Position numbers and translations under genes: made by a program | Shown here: piece after piece, positions 1 to 8,728 of the stretch | How positions within the stretch are numbered: position 1 is the stretch's first letter | How the letters are laid out: each line of letters opens with the position of its first letter | Assembly: GCA_050250135.1 (NCBI GenBank) | Contig: JBFWPF010000026.1 | Span: 1-31,252, forward strand | Origin: JBFWPF01 sp050250135 | Lineage (GTDB): Bacteria; Chlamydiota; Chlamydiia; Chlamydiales; JAFEGQ01 | Reading direction: 5' to 3' | Length of the DNA stretch: 31,252 nt | Notes under the pieces: generated by a model | Databases searched by the model: none | What the model saw: only the letters and a program-made list of their open reading frames with translations | What the model was told of the DNA's origin: nothing

Positions 1-115
1 AGGTCGACAGTGAGGGTAAGTTTTCCCTCGCATAGATCTTACAGTAGGGTAAAAAGATGAAAAATTGAGCACCAAAATCGGCTTACCGTCTTGACAACTC
101 ACATAGCAGACCTAA

Positions 116-466
116 CGTTACACTACCCTTGCTGATGGGGCCTATGACGAGCGATCTGCCCGGGATCAGGTGAAAGCCAGAGGAGCCAAGGCGCATATAC
201 CCCCTCCAAGAAATGGCCGGTTGCGGGGAGACCCGGATAGGGATGAGGCTTTGCGCATTATGCATGGGCTGGGCAACGACCGGACCGCGCGCTCGATATG
301 GGGGAAATTGACCGGTTATAGCAAGCGATCGCTAGTGGAGACGGCCCTTTCGCGGATGAAGCGGGTGTTTGGTGATCGTTTATTTTCTAAAGTGTTTGAT
401 AAACAAAGGATTGAGGTGATACTCCGATGTATCTTGCTCAACAAGATGATCCGGACAACGGCCTAG
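116..466 (+). pseudogene. IS5-type transposase, 3' remnant
   Basis: The frame is open from about 116, after an in-frame TAA at 113, to the stop at 464-466. It encodes the C-terminal part of a DDE transposase. The visible motifs are LADGAYD, which carries the second catalytic Asp, then RGAKAHIPPPRN, then the C-terminal signature WGKLTGYSKRSLVETALSRMK with the catalytic Glu in VETA, and ILLNKM near the end. These are typical of IS5-family transposases. The N-terminal DNA-binding part and the first Asp are missing, and I see no match to them in any frame of bases 1-115, so the gene is 5'-truncated. The start is unclear: a GTG at 170 is possible but would drop LADGAYD. No terminal inverted repeat of the IS is recognised. 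Family call confident; subgroup not assigned. Confidence 0.75.
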
Positions 467-1022
467 GGATTGTGTGAGGGGGGTGACGATGGCAGGTCAA
501 ATAACCGAAAATCGACTTTTTCAACACAGCCGTCACTTGGTAGAGCCAGAGTTTCCTGAAAGGATCGACAACCGAACAGAGGTCCTTTGTTGGTAGGATA
601 TGGGGTGCCCCAATTAGGCTGTGCTGGATCTCATATTCCTCCCTTTGAGGAATCAACTTGATGAATACGTAGCTCTTCTCCTTCAGAGAATAGGCCATGG
701 GCAGAGATAAATTCTTGGCCTGGACGGCGTGCTTTCCCGCAATCCATTTGATCTGCCATCCAGTTTGCTGAAAGATCTCTGTCACATGTTGTCGCCGAAA
801 TCGCTCTACGACAATGTAGCGTTCCTTATCGGATGCGAGTAGTGGGCGACCGCGGATGTGCTGATAGAAAAAGAGGTTAACCTGCTTGAGTCGATCGGTT
901 TCACGACCAAGATAGTGGAATAGCCGCTTTGCGACAGGGAGTGTCCCTTTCGTTTGGCATTCTTGTGGATGGAAGATCTTGCCCAGGTAGAGGCCTAGGT
1001 AGAGGCCACCAGGGTCGCTCAA
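438..1022 (-). CDS. Hypothetical protein, unknown family
   Basis: A 194-aa open frame starting at a TTG 19 nt below the stop of the 1041-1868 gene. I do not recognise the family. Residues from about KIFHPQECQTKG to HSLIGAP look like an ordinary soluble globular protein, with mixed basic and hydrophobic strands and no membrane segment. The first residues (GLYLGLYLG) come from a small tandem repeat in the DNA, and the last ones run into the 3' end of the IS5 remnant on the opposite strand, so both ends are doubtful. There is no good Shine-Dalgarno sequence before the TTG, and the real start could lie further in. By eye the DNA is less GC-rich than the rho-argS block. It may be a recently acquired or decaying gene whose 3' end was set by the IS insertion. 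Confidence 0.4.
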   Translation of the reverse strand: MSDPGGLYLGLYLGKIFHPQECQTKGTLPVAKRLFHYLGRETDRLKQVNLFFYQHIRGRPLLASDKERYIVVERFRRQHVTEIFQQTGWQIKWIAGKHAVQAKNLSLPMAYSLKEKSYVFIKLIPQREEYEIQHSLIGAPHILPTKDLCSVVDPFRKLWLYQVTAVLKKSIFGYLTCHRHPPHTIPRPLSGSSC

Positions 1023-1040
1023 TTTGCTATTACCCGTAAC

Positions 1041-1868
1041 TTAAAGAGGTTTGCCGTTGAGGGCGTTCCAGTAGCTGGTGTGGACGGTGCCGTCAGGGTT
1101 GTGGACGACAATGCTGTAGACCGGCAGGTAGACCTCGCGGGAGGAGCGGACGGTGAAGTCGGAGCCAAAGGCGGCTTGCGCTGCCGCCTCAATCTGATTG
1201 GGGCGGAAGCGGGGGGTGACCCGGTCAGCATTCTTGAACGACTTGGTCACGAGGGGCTGATGGAGGTGGGTCTCAGGAGGGACGTTGAGCTTGGGGCTCT
1301 CAAAGTGGAGGCGGTATTGCCCCCCAGTAGCCACGATTAGCTTCTTTTGGCGGCAGCTATCGATCCACTGGTCGAGAAGCTCCGGCTCAACGGTAAGGAG
1401 GCGGTAGAGCTCCTCACGGCTGACCGCATTGTTGTTCGAGGCGAGGGTGTTGAGAACCTTAAATTCGCTCGAGCGGGCACCCACACTGATGCAATCCCCA
1501 AAGCCGTGGGTCTTCTCCCAAGTCGAGGTGTCGAGTACCATCTCGGCATCATTTAACCCCCAAAGCATCGTCCCCTCACGGGTCCGAGCGTTTCTGTCGG
1601 TGTACTTCACCTCCATCAGGAGGTAGGGGTAGAACTTGAGCTGGGGGCGGGCGAAGGTGTGGTCGGCATCCGAGATCAGGCTGCTCTTTTGGGCCTCCAT
1701 GATCTGATCGGGGGTATACCGGGCCTCCAGCGTTTGGAAGCCCGGTGCGGTGGTGAGGTCGAGATGCTGGAGGACGAAAACTCTCACCGCTGGCACATGG
1801 TGCCAGGTCCACCAGCCGCTACCGGCTAGCGTCCCCAGCGTGATCAGGGTGCTGAGCAATCGGATCAT
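1041..1868 (-). CDS. Membrane-anchored conserved hypothetical protein downstream of rho
   Basis: 275 aa. Residues about 3-20 (LLSTLITLGTLAGSGWW) form one hydrophobic segment, suggesting a signal anchor with the rest outside the cytoplasm or membrane-attached. Residues about 135-190 (VLNTLASNN...GGQYRLHF) have the helix-helix-strand spacing of a small winged-helix-like fold, which is only a visual impression. No catalytic motif is seen. The gene lies directly downstream of rho on the same strand, separated by a 160 bp inverted-repeat region. Without that region its ATG would overlap the rho stop as ATGA, so it probably began as the last gene of the polA-coaE-rho operon. Its start is preceded only by a weak ribosome site (GGGACGG) supplied by the end of that region. 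Function unknown. Confidence 0.7.
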   Translation of the reverse strand: MIRLLSTLITLGTLAGSGWWTWHHVPAVRVFVLQHLDLTTAPGFQTLEARYTPDQIMEAQKSSLISDADHTFARPQLKFYPYLLMEVKYTDRNARTREGTMLWGLNDAEMVLDTSTWEKTHGFGDCISVGARSSEFKVLNTLASNNNAVSREELYRLLTVEPELLDQWIDSCRQKKLIVATGGQYRLHFESPKLNVPPETHLHQPLVTKSFKNADRVTPRFRPNQIEAAAQAAFGSDFTVRSSREVYLPVYSIVVHNPDGTVHTSYWNALNGKPL

Positions 1869-2028
1869 AAACCGTCCCGAAAGTTGCTGTTGAGAAAGTC
1901 TTTATGAGGCTTTGCCATCATTGCACCATATAACTCCGACGGCAAACTTAACAAGTTTGCTAAGGAGTTAGATGGTGAAAGGGGGGTGGAGCGGCTAAAA
2001 AGTGTCCAACATGAATTTACGGGACGGT
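1869..2028. mobile_element. Candidate 160 bp MITE-like inverted-repeat element between rho and next gene
   Basis: The space between the rho stop and the next gene's ATG is bounded by a perfect 10 bp inverted repeat, AACCGTCCCG at 1870-1879 and its complement at 2020-2029. The similarity continues inward imperfectly to about 25 bp. In the middle, 1926-1975 is a large hairpin: CCAT-TAACTCC-GCAAACTT, loop AAC, then AAGTTTGC-GGAGTTA-ATGG, with small internal loops. The tetranucleotide TCAT (ATGA on the gene strand) occurs on both sides, at 1865-1868 and 2029-2032, and looks like a short target duplication. No coding capacity is seen. Alternatives are a rho 3' regulatory structure or a processing hairpin. 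An intrinsic terminator is unlikely because no U-tract follows. The sequence is not similar to the elements at 26750 and 28663. Confidence 0.45.
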
Positions 2029-3480
2029 TCATTGTAAGTCCTTTAGCGACAACAAGAACTCAGCATTGCTGCTGGTCTTCTTCAGTTTGGTCAGGAGCGA
2101 CTGCATCGCGTCGACCGTCGTGAGATCGGCCAGCGCGCGGCGCAGCTTCCGGACGATTTCCAGCTCAGCCTCATCATAGAGAAGTTCCTCTTTTCGTGTC
2201 CCACTCTTGACGATGTCGATGGCGGGATAGATGTTCCGGTTGGAGAGGTTCCGGTCGAGGACAAGCTCCATGTTGCCCGTTCCCTTAAACTCCTCGAAGA
2301 TAACCTCATCCATTCGGGAACCGGTGTCGATCAGAGCGGTCCCGATAATGGTGAGGGAGCCCCCATGCTCGATGTTTCGGGCAGCGCCGAAAAAGTGCTT
2401 GGGCTTATGGAGGGCGTTGGCGTCGATCCCCCCGGTCAGAATCTTACCGGAGTGGGGCTGGACGGTGTTGTAGGCACGGGCAAGGCGGGTGATCGAGTCG
2501 AGGAGGATGACCACATCCTCTCCCTGTTCGACAAGGCGGCGGGCCTTTTCGATCACCATCTCGGCGACTTGGACGTGCCTTTCGGGGGGCTCATCGAAGG
2601 TGGAGGCGACGACCTCCCCTTTGACCAGGCGGAGCATGTCGGTGACCTCTTCGGGCCGCTCCCCGATCATCAGGACGATGAGCTTTACCTCCGAGTTGTT
2701 GGTGGCAATGGAGTTGGCGATGTTCTGAAGGATGATCGTCTTACCGGTCCGAGGGGGGGCAACGATCAGGGCCCGCTGCCCCTTTCCAACAGGGGCGGCA
2801 AGGTCAAGGACCCGGGTCGAAAGGAGCTCCTTGCTGGTCTCCATGACAAGCCGCTCAGCAGGATAGAGCGGGGTGAGGTTGGAAAAGAGGAGCCGCTCTT
2901 TGGCCCTATCGGGGGCCTTCCCGTTGATCGTGTCGACCTTGAGAAGGGCAAAGTACTTCTCCTTCTCCCGAGGGGTTCGGATAGGGCCGGTAACCGTATC
3001 TCCCTTGCGAAGATCGAAGCGGCGGATCTGGGCAGGGGAGACATAGATGTCCTCCGCCGAAGGGAGGTAGTTGTAGTTGGGGGAGCGCAAGAACCCAAAG
3101 CCGTCGGGAAGGATCTCCAGTGTCCCTTCGGCGATCAGCTTGTGGTGGAACTTGAGGGAGAGGGTCTTGGTTACCTCGAAGACCATCTGAGAGCGGGTCA
3201 TCGAGCCGATATGCTCCATCTCGAGCCGCTGGGCGTAGGCCTTGAGGGCCTCGATATCCATCCGTTGGAGCTCGGCGATCTTGGAGATGGGGGGGAGCCC
3301 TTCGGGGAGGGGAAGGGGCTCTAGCTCAGGCTCGTTGAACTCCTCCTCGTCCATTGGCCCCCGATCATGGTGGGGCTTATGGGGGCGTCCACCTCCCCCT
3401 TGGTAGCGGCGGCCTCCCCGCGGAGGCCTCCTCCGGTCGGTGGTCTGTCTCTCAGATCGGTTGGGATTGTCTGATTCCAT
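2029..3480 (-). CDS. rho: Transcription termination factor Rho
   Basis: 483 aa hexameric RNA helicase that ends transcription of untranslated RNA. Seen in order: an N-terminal Arg/Gly/His-rich tail (about residues 15-41, with RRRPPRGGRR and PHKPHHDRG), the Rho N-terminal helical region (about 65-105), the RNA-binding cold-shock-like domain starting near GTLEILPDGFGFLR (about 119-190), then the RecA-like motor. The motor shows Walker A APPRTGKT (241-248), Walker B VVILLDSITRLAR (about 321-333) and the Q/R-loop region TGGIDANALHKPKHFFGAARN. The start ATG is immediately next to the coaE stop, so it is translated from the polA-coaE-rho operon. The basic tail is a low-complexity extension of the kind seen in many non-enterobacterial Rho proteins and may add RNA affinity (inference). 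Confidence 0.97.
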   Translation of the reverse strand: MESDNPNRSERQTTDRRRPPRGGRRYQGGGGRPHKPHHDRGPMDEEEFNEPELEPLPLPEGLPPISKIAELQRMDIEALKAYAQRLEMEHIGSMTRSQMVFEVTKTLSLKFHHKLIAEGTLEILPDGFGFLRSPNYNYLPSAEDIYVSPAQIRRFDLRKGDTVTGPIRTPREKEKYFALLKVDTINGKAPDRAKERLLFSNLTPLYPAERLVMETSKELLSTRVLDLAAPVGKGQRALIVAPPRTGKTIILQNIANSIATNNSEVKLIVLMIGERPEEVTDMLRLVKGEVVASTFDEPPERHVQVAEMVIEKARRLVEQGEDVVILLDSITRLARAYNTVQPHSGKILTGGIDANALHKPKHFFGAARNIEHGGSLTIIGTALIDTGSRMDEVIFEEFKGTGNMELVLDRNLSNRNIYPAIDIVKSGTRKEELLYDEAELEIVRKLRRALADLTTVDAMQSLLTKLKKTSSNAEFLLSLKDLQ

Positions 3481-4077
3481 CTAGTCCTCTAGCAATTGGT
3501 TGTAAAGGTGTTGTGTAGCAACTTTGAGTTCTGCAAGGCTCCCGTTGTTATGGAGCACATGGTCGGCCCGCTGCGCCTTCTCCTCGTTGGGGAGCTGGCG
3601 ACGGGTCCTTTCAGCAAAAAAGGCATCGGTATCCATCCGGCCCCTGGCCAGGTGGAGCTCGCTGATAACGGCCACCGTCCGGTCAAACTGCCCCTCCATC
3701 CCGACCTCGAAAAGAAGGGGGACTTCAGCCACGAATAGGGGGGCATTGTCGGCTTTTGCCTCTTCGTAATGCTCATCAATCTTGCTGGCGACGGCTGGGT
3801 GAATTAGGGCTTCGAGCTCCCGTAGGAGTTGGGGATTACCGAAGACCCGTTCGGCGATTTTTTCCCGGACGAGCCTTCCCGATTCTACTATATCGCTGCC
3901 GAGGAGCTGGACTACCCGTTTTCCGATCTCTGCCCGAGGAGATAAGAGTTGATGGACGACCTGATCGGCCGAAACCGTGTAGGCCCCCAACTCCTTTAAG
4001 AAGAGACAGACAGAAGACTTCCCACAGGCGAGACCACCCGTGACAGCGACTTTTCTTAAGCTTAACATTCTTTCCAA
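3481..4077 (-). CDS. coaE: Dephospho-CoA kinase
   Basis: 198 aa, of usual family length. It catalyses the last step of coenzyme A synthesis, phosphorylating the 3'-hydroxyl of dephospho-CoA with ATP. The P-loop GGLACGKS is at residues 14-21, followed by SADQVVHQLL (about 36-45, the substrate-side Asp) and LIHPAV with PLLFE, which are characteristic of CoaE. The gene overlaps the polA 3' end by 16 nt and its stop abuts the rho ATG, so the three are probably translationally coupled. An internal Met at residue 4 is an alternative start that would shorten the overlap. The order polA-coaE-rho is the one I remember from Chlamydia trachomatis. Confidence 0.95.
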   Translation of the reverse strand: MERMLSLRKVAVTGGLACGKSSVCLFLKELGAYTVSADQVVHQLLSPRAEIGKRVVQLLGSDIVESGRLVREKIAERVFGNPQLLRELEALIHPAVASKIDEHYEEAKADNAPLFVAEVPLLFEVGMEGQFDRTVAVISELHLARGRMDTDAFFAERTRRQLPNEEKAQRADHVLHNNGSLAELKVATQHLYNQLLED

Positions 4078-6716
4078 TTATTGCCAACCGAGAGGTCAAC
4101 CACTAGGGGGACTTTTAACTTCATTACCCCCTCCATAATATCCTTAACTCCTTGACGGAGAACCTCTAGCTCTCCTGGGGCGACCTCAAAAATGAGTTCG
4201 TCGTGGATCTGAAGGAGCATCTTTGATTTCAGCTTTTTCTCCTCGAGGAAGGTGTCGACCTGGAGCATCGCCATCTTGATCAGGTCGGCTGCGCTCCCCT
4301 GGAGGGGGGTGTTGATGGCCAGCCGCTCGGCGCCGTGTTGCTGCTGGACATTGCGGCTCATGATATCGGGGAGGAGGCGCTCCCGCCCGATCATGGTGAC
4401 CGCCTTCCCCTCCTCTTTAGCCCGCTCCTTGCAAGCATCGATGTAAGCCCTCACATGGGCGAACCGGTCGAAGTAGGCCTCGATAAACTTAGCGGCCCTC
4501 TTCATCGGAATGCCGAGCCCCTGCGCAAGGCCGAAGGCCTGCTGCCCGTAGACGATCCCAAAGTTCACCCCTTTGGCCTGATGGCGCATCTCACCCGTCA
4601 CCTCCTTGATCGGCACCCCAAAGATCTGAGAGGCGGTGTAGGCGTGGACATCCTCTCCCTTCTTGAAGGCCTCGACGAGGGCAGGGTCTTCGGAGAGGTG
4701 GGCCAACAGCCTCAGCTCGATCTGGGAGTAGTCGGCCGACAAAAACTGCCACCCCCCCTTTTCGGGGCGGAAGGCCTCTCTTACCTTTTTCCCTACCTCG
4801 CTCCGGATGGGGATGTTCTGGAGGTTGGGGTCTTGGCACGAGAGGCGCCCGGTGGCGGCGACCGATTGGTTAAAGGTGCAGTGGATCCGCCCGGTTTCAG
4901 GATTGACCTCCCCTGGTAGCGATTCAACATAGGTGGAGCGGAGCTTTTCAAGCACCCGGTATTCAAGAATCTTCTTCGCGATGGGGTGCTCAGCGCTCAG
5001 CTGCTCGAGGACGTCGGCCGCCGTGGAGTGGCCCGTCTGGGTCTTTTTCAGCGGCTTAATTCCGAGCTTAGTGAACAGAATTTCGCTCAGCTGCTTGGGG
5101 GAGTTGATCTTGAACTCTTCGCCGGCAAGGTGGTAGATCTCCCGCTCGAGCTTGGCTAGCTCCTTGGTGAGCATCACCCGCATCCCCTTGAGCTTTTCGA
5201 CATCGACAAAGATCCCCGCCCGCTCCATTTTGAAAAGGACCTCCACTAGGGGGAGCTCGATCTGGTAAAAGACGTCGGCCAGCTTCCCCTTGAGGGCTTT
5301 CTCAAAGACCCCTTTCAGCCGGACCGTGTAGTCGACATCCTCGCAGCAGTAATCGTTCACCCTCTCTATCGGGACCTCATCCATCCCAATCTGCTTTTGT
5401 CCAGTGCCGATAAGCTCCTTGATGGGGATTTTCACCTTGTCGAAGTACTGAAGGCTGAGCGCATCGAGAGAGTGGCTCCGCTGATGGGAGTTGAGCACAT
5501 AGGAGGCTATAATGGTGTCGAAACCGACATTGGCGACCTCGATGCCGCAATTGGCGAGCACATGGAGGTCGTACTTTACATTGTGGCCGTAGAAGGCGAT
5601 CTTCTTGTTGGCAAAGAGGGGCTTTATCGCCTCGACAACCGCTTCGTAGCCCAGCTTTCCATTTGTCGGCACATACCAGGCGTATCCCGGTTTGACGCCG
5701 AAGCCGATTCCGACGAGCCTAGCCCGAATCGGCCGAAAGTCGGTGGTCTCGGTGTCAAATGCTACCGACTCCTCCTGGCTCAGCTTGGCGATGAGCGCTT
5801 TAAGCCCCCTCTCATCATCGACGAGGGTGTAGGTGGTTTTGATCTCCTCGACCGCCTTAGGCTTTTCGGCCGAGAGCTCCTTGAGCAAAGAGGTGAACTT
5901 CATCTCATGGTAGAAGGCTCTTAGGGCCTCCTCATCCACTTTCATCCGCTCATAAAAGGGGGTGTCGCGAGGGCAGTCGACATCGAGGTCGATCTGGGCG
6001 AGCTTGCGGCTTAGCAGGGCGATCTCTCTATCTGCCTTCAGCGTCTCTTGCTTTTTCTCCCCTGGCACCTTCTCGGGGTGCTTCAGGATCGCATCGAGGC
6101 TCCCAAACTCCTGCAGCAATTTCGCCGCCGTTTTCGGCCCAAAGCCGGGGAGGCCGGGGATATTGTCGGAGGTATCTCCCATCATGGCCAGAAGATCGAC
6201 GATCTGCTCGGGGGGGACGCCGAACTTCTCTTCGACCCCTTTGCGGTCGATGATCGCGTTGTCCTTAAAGGTGTTCACGATAAAGACCCGGTCGTCGACC
6301 AATTGGTAGAGGTCCTTATCGGAGGTGCAGAGGTAGATCTTGGCCCTCTTTTTGAAATGGTGGGCTAAGGTCCCGAGCACATCGTCGGCCTCCACCCCCT
6401 CGACCATCAGGGTGGGGATGCCGAGGTAGCCGCACAGCTCTCCCGCCCGTTCGATCTGCTTGGGGAGGTCGGGGGGTATGGGCTTGCGGTGGATCTTGTA
6501 CTCAGCAAAAAGCTCGGTGCGGGAGCGCTTCCCGTGGGGGCCATCGAATACGGCGGCAATGTGGGTGGGCTCGAAGTCGCGTAAAATTTTTAGTAGCGAT
6601 CTAGCAAAACCGTAGACCGCATGGGTCGCTTCGCCGGTGTCGCTAGTCATGGCGGGGAGGGCAAAGTAGGCCCGAAAGAGGTAGCCCGAGACGTCGATTA
6701 AGAGGAGCTTGTCCAT
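4062..6716 (-). CDS. polA: DNA polymerase I
   Basis: 884 aa, full length. It fills gaps and removes RNA primers during replication and repair. The 5'-nuclease domain occupies about residues 1-290, with metal-binding clusters such as EADDVLGTLA and TSDKDLYQLV. The 3'-5' exonuclease domain (about 295-490) keeps its DEDD residues: D321 and E323 in FDTETT, D383 in HNVKYD, and the Y456/D460 pair in YCCED, so proofreading should be active, unlike in Taq-type enzymes. The polymerase domain (about 495-884) has ADYSQIELR (661-669), the O-helix RHQAKGVNFGIVYG (711-724) and QIHDE (836-840). No clear Shine-Dalgarno sequence precedes the ATG. It starts 44 nt after the glgP stop and overlaps coaE. Confidence 0.97.
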   Translation of the reverse strand: MDKLLLIDVSGYLFRAYFALPAMTSDTGEATHAVYGFARSLLKILRDFEPTHIAAVFDGPHGKRSRTELFAEYKIHRKPIPPDLPKQIERAGELCGYLGIPTLMVEGVEADDVLGTLAHHFKKRAKIYLCTSDKDLYQLVDDRVFIVNTFKDNAIIDRKGVEEKFGVPPEQIVDLLAMMGDTSDNIPGLPGFGPKTAAKLLQEFGSLDAILKHPEKVPGEKKQETLKADREIALLSRKLAQIDLDVDCPRDTPFYERMKVDEEALRAFYHEMKFTSLLKELSAEKPKAVEEIKTTYTLVDDERGLKALIAKLSQEESVAFDTETTDFRPIRARLVGIGFGVKPGYAWYVPTNGKLGYEAVVEAIKPLFANKKIAFYGHNVKYDLHVLANCGIEVANVGFDTIIASYVLNSHQRSHSLDALSLQYFDKVKIPIKELIGTGQKQIGMDEVPIERVNDYCCEDVDYTVRLKGVFEKALKGKLADVFYQIELPLVEVLFKMERAGIFVDVEKLKGMRVMLTKELAKLEREIYHLAGEEFKINSPKQLSEILFTKLGIKPLKKTQTGHSTAADVLEQLSAEHPIAKKILEYRVLEKLRSTYVESLPGEVNPETGRIHCTFNQSVAATGRLSCQDPNLQNIPIRSEVGKKVREAFRPEKGGWQFLSADYSQIELRLLAHLSEDPALVEAFKKGEDVHAYTASQIFGVPIKEVTGEMRHQAKGVNFGIVYGQQAFGLAQGLGIPMKRAAKFIEAYFDRFAHVRAYIDACKERAKEEGKAVTMIGRERLLPDIMSRNVQQQHGAERLAINTPLQGSAADLIKMAMLQVDTFLEEKKLKSKMLLQIHDELIFEVAPGELEVLRQGVKDIMEGVMKLKVPLVVDLSVGNNWKEC

Positions 6717-6760
6717 GGGGGTATTCTACAGCCGATGGACCCCTATCGTCCAGTGCCGCC

Positions 6761-8728
6761 TCACTTGGCTATCCCAGTAAGGTAATAATTTTCTACGTAT
6801 TCACGGACCATCCGGTTGGTGGAGAAGCGGGGAGTCAGGGTGGCCATGCTCTCCCGGACCTTAGCGAGCCAAGCGGTAGGGAACCCTCTTTGGTCCCGGT
6901 CGTAGAAGGTCTCCCGGATCTCCCCCTCTAGGAGGGTGTAGAGGCTCTCTGCCGCATCTTCACCTATCGCCCAGCCCACCTCGGGGGAGTAGGCCTCATC
7001 CCACCAGCCATCGAGGACCGAAAGGTTAAGGCCTCCGTTAACCAGGGTCTTCATCCCCGAGGTGCCGCTTGCCTCCCAGGGGCGCTCGGGCATGTTGAGC
7101 CAGAGATCGGCCCCCTGGACGAGCCGCTCAGCGAGGAGGATATCGTAGTCGGGGATAAACAGGACATGTTCTCGGATATGGGGCCTGCTGATGAAGGTGA
7201 GCCACCGGTTGATCATCTCCCTTCCAGGCTCATCGTCGGGGTGGGCCTTCCCCGCGAGGATCAGCTGGATCGGCTTGTCGGGGTCGGTGAGGAGCCGGGT
7301 GAGACGCTCCTGGTCGGTGAGGAGGAGGTCGAGCCGTTTGTAGGTGGCAAAGCGGCGGGCAAAGGCGACGGTAAGGCGGTCGGCCTGTAGGGGATTTGGG
7401 GCCTGCTCTTGAGTGTAAGCGATCAACCCCTGCCGGGCCCCGTTGCGAAAGGCCCACAGCTCTTCGTCGGGTATTAAGCGGATCTCCTCCTCCACCCGCT
7501 CAAGGCTCCCCATCCACCGCTGAGCGCCGCAGCTGCTCGTCCAGAGGTCGTCAGCTTCAGGCGACTCCCAGGAGGGGACGTGGACCCCATTGGTCACCGA
7601 ACCGATTGGCGCGCCGATGTGGCCAAGGAGCTTTTGGGTCACCTCCCGATGAAGCCTGCTAACGGCGTTGATCGCCCCGCTCCCCCTTCCCGCGAGGTAG
7701 GCCATATTGAAGGTCCCCTCGTGCTCTCCAAGGGAGAAAAAGGGATCGAGAGGGAGGTTGATCTGGTCGAGATAGGGGGCCAGGTACTCCTCGAGTAGGT
7801 CCCGGTTGAACCGGTCGAAGCCGGCTGGGACAGCGGTGTGGGTGGTGAAGAGGGTCGTTTGCTTGTTGGCTTTAAAGGCCTCCTGAAAGGGGAGGGGGTG
7901 TTGATAGGCCCGCTCGATCACCGCAAGGGCGGCGTGCCCCTCGTTGAGGTGGAGCCGGTCAGGGATCTGGCCGAGCCGCTCCATAAGGCGGATGGCGCCG
8001 ATGCCCAGGACCATCTCCTGCTGCAGGCGCAAGGCGGGGTCGCCCGCATAGAGGGCAGCGGTGATCGCCCGGTCGGCGGGGGCATTCATCAGGTCATTCG
8101 TATCAAGGAGGTAGAGGGGGACCCTCCCGACGCGGACCCGCCAGGCACGGACCCACAGGGTTCGGCCGGGCCAGCGCAAGGGGATACGGATAAGCCCCCC
8201 ATCCCGGTCGAGAAGGGGGAGGATCGGGAGTTGACCCGAATCGTTGTAGGGATAGAGGGCCCGTTGGTTGCCGCTCGAGTCGATGACCTGTCGGAAGTAG
8301 CCCTGCCCATAAAGGAGGCCGACACCGGTAAGGGGAACGCCGAGGTCGCTTGAGGCCTTCAGGTGGTCGCCGGCGAGAATGCCGAGCCCCCCTGAGTAGA
8401 TGGGAAGGGACTCACTTAAGCCAAACTCCATGCTCAGGTAGAGGACCCGGTTGATCGTTCCCCCATGGTGCTCCTCAAACCAGCTCTTTTGGGTCAGGCT
8501 CTGTTTGCGCAGGGAGGCGTAGCGGCGGAGCAGCTCTCGGAAGTGGGGATCCCGGGCGAGGGCCTCCCGCCGGTCGGGATCGAGGACTTGGTGGATGAGC
8601 CAGGGGTTTCGGGTCGTCCGCCAGAGATCGGGGTCGACCTGGCTCCAGAGGTCGTCAGCCTGAGAGCTGCTCGAGCCCCGCAGATCGAGGGCAAGGGTGT
8701 GGAGTTCATGTAAGGGATCTTGTGCCAT
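6761..8728 (-). CDS. glgP: Alpha-glucan phosphorylase (GT35, short form)
   Basis: 655 aa. It releases glucose-1-phosphate from glycogen or maltodextrin using inorganic phosphate and pyridoxal phosphate. The N-terminal region (about 1-95) resembles the DUF3417-type extension. Then come YLSMEFGLSESLPIYSGGLGILAGDHLKASSDLG (98-130), the active-site SVTNGVHVPSW, RRFATYKR (458-465) and the PLP-site motif EASGTSGMK with the PLP lysine at about K560. The GTSGMK form and the length fit the shorter alpha-glucan phosphorylase family rather than the roughly 800-aa E. coli GlgP. The start overlaps the end of ackA by 23 nt, so it is the third gene of the xfp-ackA-glgP unit. It likely feeds sugar phosphate from stored glycogen into the phosphoketolase route (inference). 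Confidence 0.93.
   Translation of the reverse strand: MAQDPLHELHTLALDLRGSSSSQADDLWSQVDPDLWRTTRNPWLIHQVLDPDRREALARDPHFRELLRRYASLRKQSLTQKSWFEEHHGGTINRVLYLSMEFGLSESLPIYSGGLGILAGDHLKASSDLGVPLTGVGLLYGQGYFRQVIDSSGNQRALYPYNDSGQLPILPLLDRDGGLIRIPLRWPGRTLWVRAWRVRVGRVPLYLLDTNDLMNAPADRAITAALYAGDPALRLQQEMVLGIGAIRLMERLGQIPDRLHLNEGHAALAVIERAYQHPLPFQEAFKANKQTTLFTTHTAVPAGFDRFNRDLLEEYLAPYLDQINLPLDPFFSLGEHEGTFNMAYLAGRGSGAINAVSRLHREVTQKLLGHIGAPIGSVTNGVHVPSWESPEADDLWTSSCGAQRWMGSLERVEEEIRLIPDEELWAFRNGARQGLIAYTQEQAPNPLQADRLTVAFARRFATYKRLDLLLTDQERLTRLLTDPDKPIQLILAGKAHPDDEPGREMINRWLTFISRPHIREHVLFIPDYDILLAERLVQGADLWLNMPERPWEASGTSGMKTLVNGGLNLSVLDGWWDEAYSPEVGWAIGEDAAESLYTLLEGEIRETFYDRDQRGFPTAWLAKVRESMATLTPRFSTNRMVREYVENYYLTGIAK

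Noticed and set aside
1926..1975. Central hairpin after rho as an intrinsic terminator
   Set aside because: No run of U follows on the rho strand and the stem has internal loops; it is better seen as the core of the larger inverted-repeat region.
2365..3324. 319-aa plus-strand frame inside rho
   Set aside because: Gly/Asp/Leu-rich antisense shadow produced by the GC-rich codons of rho; no domain recognised. The same applies to the long frames antisense to xfp, polA and the MscS gene.
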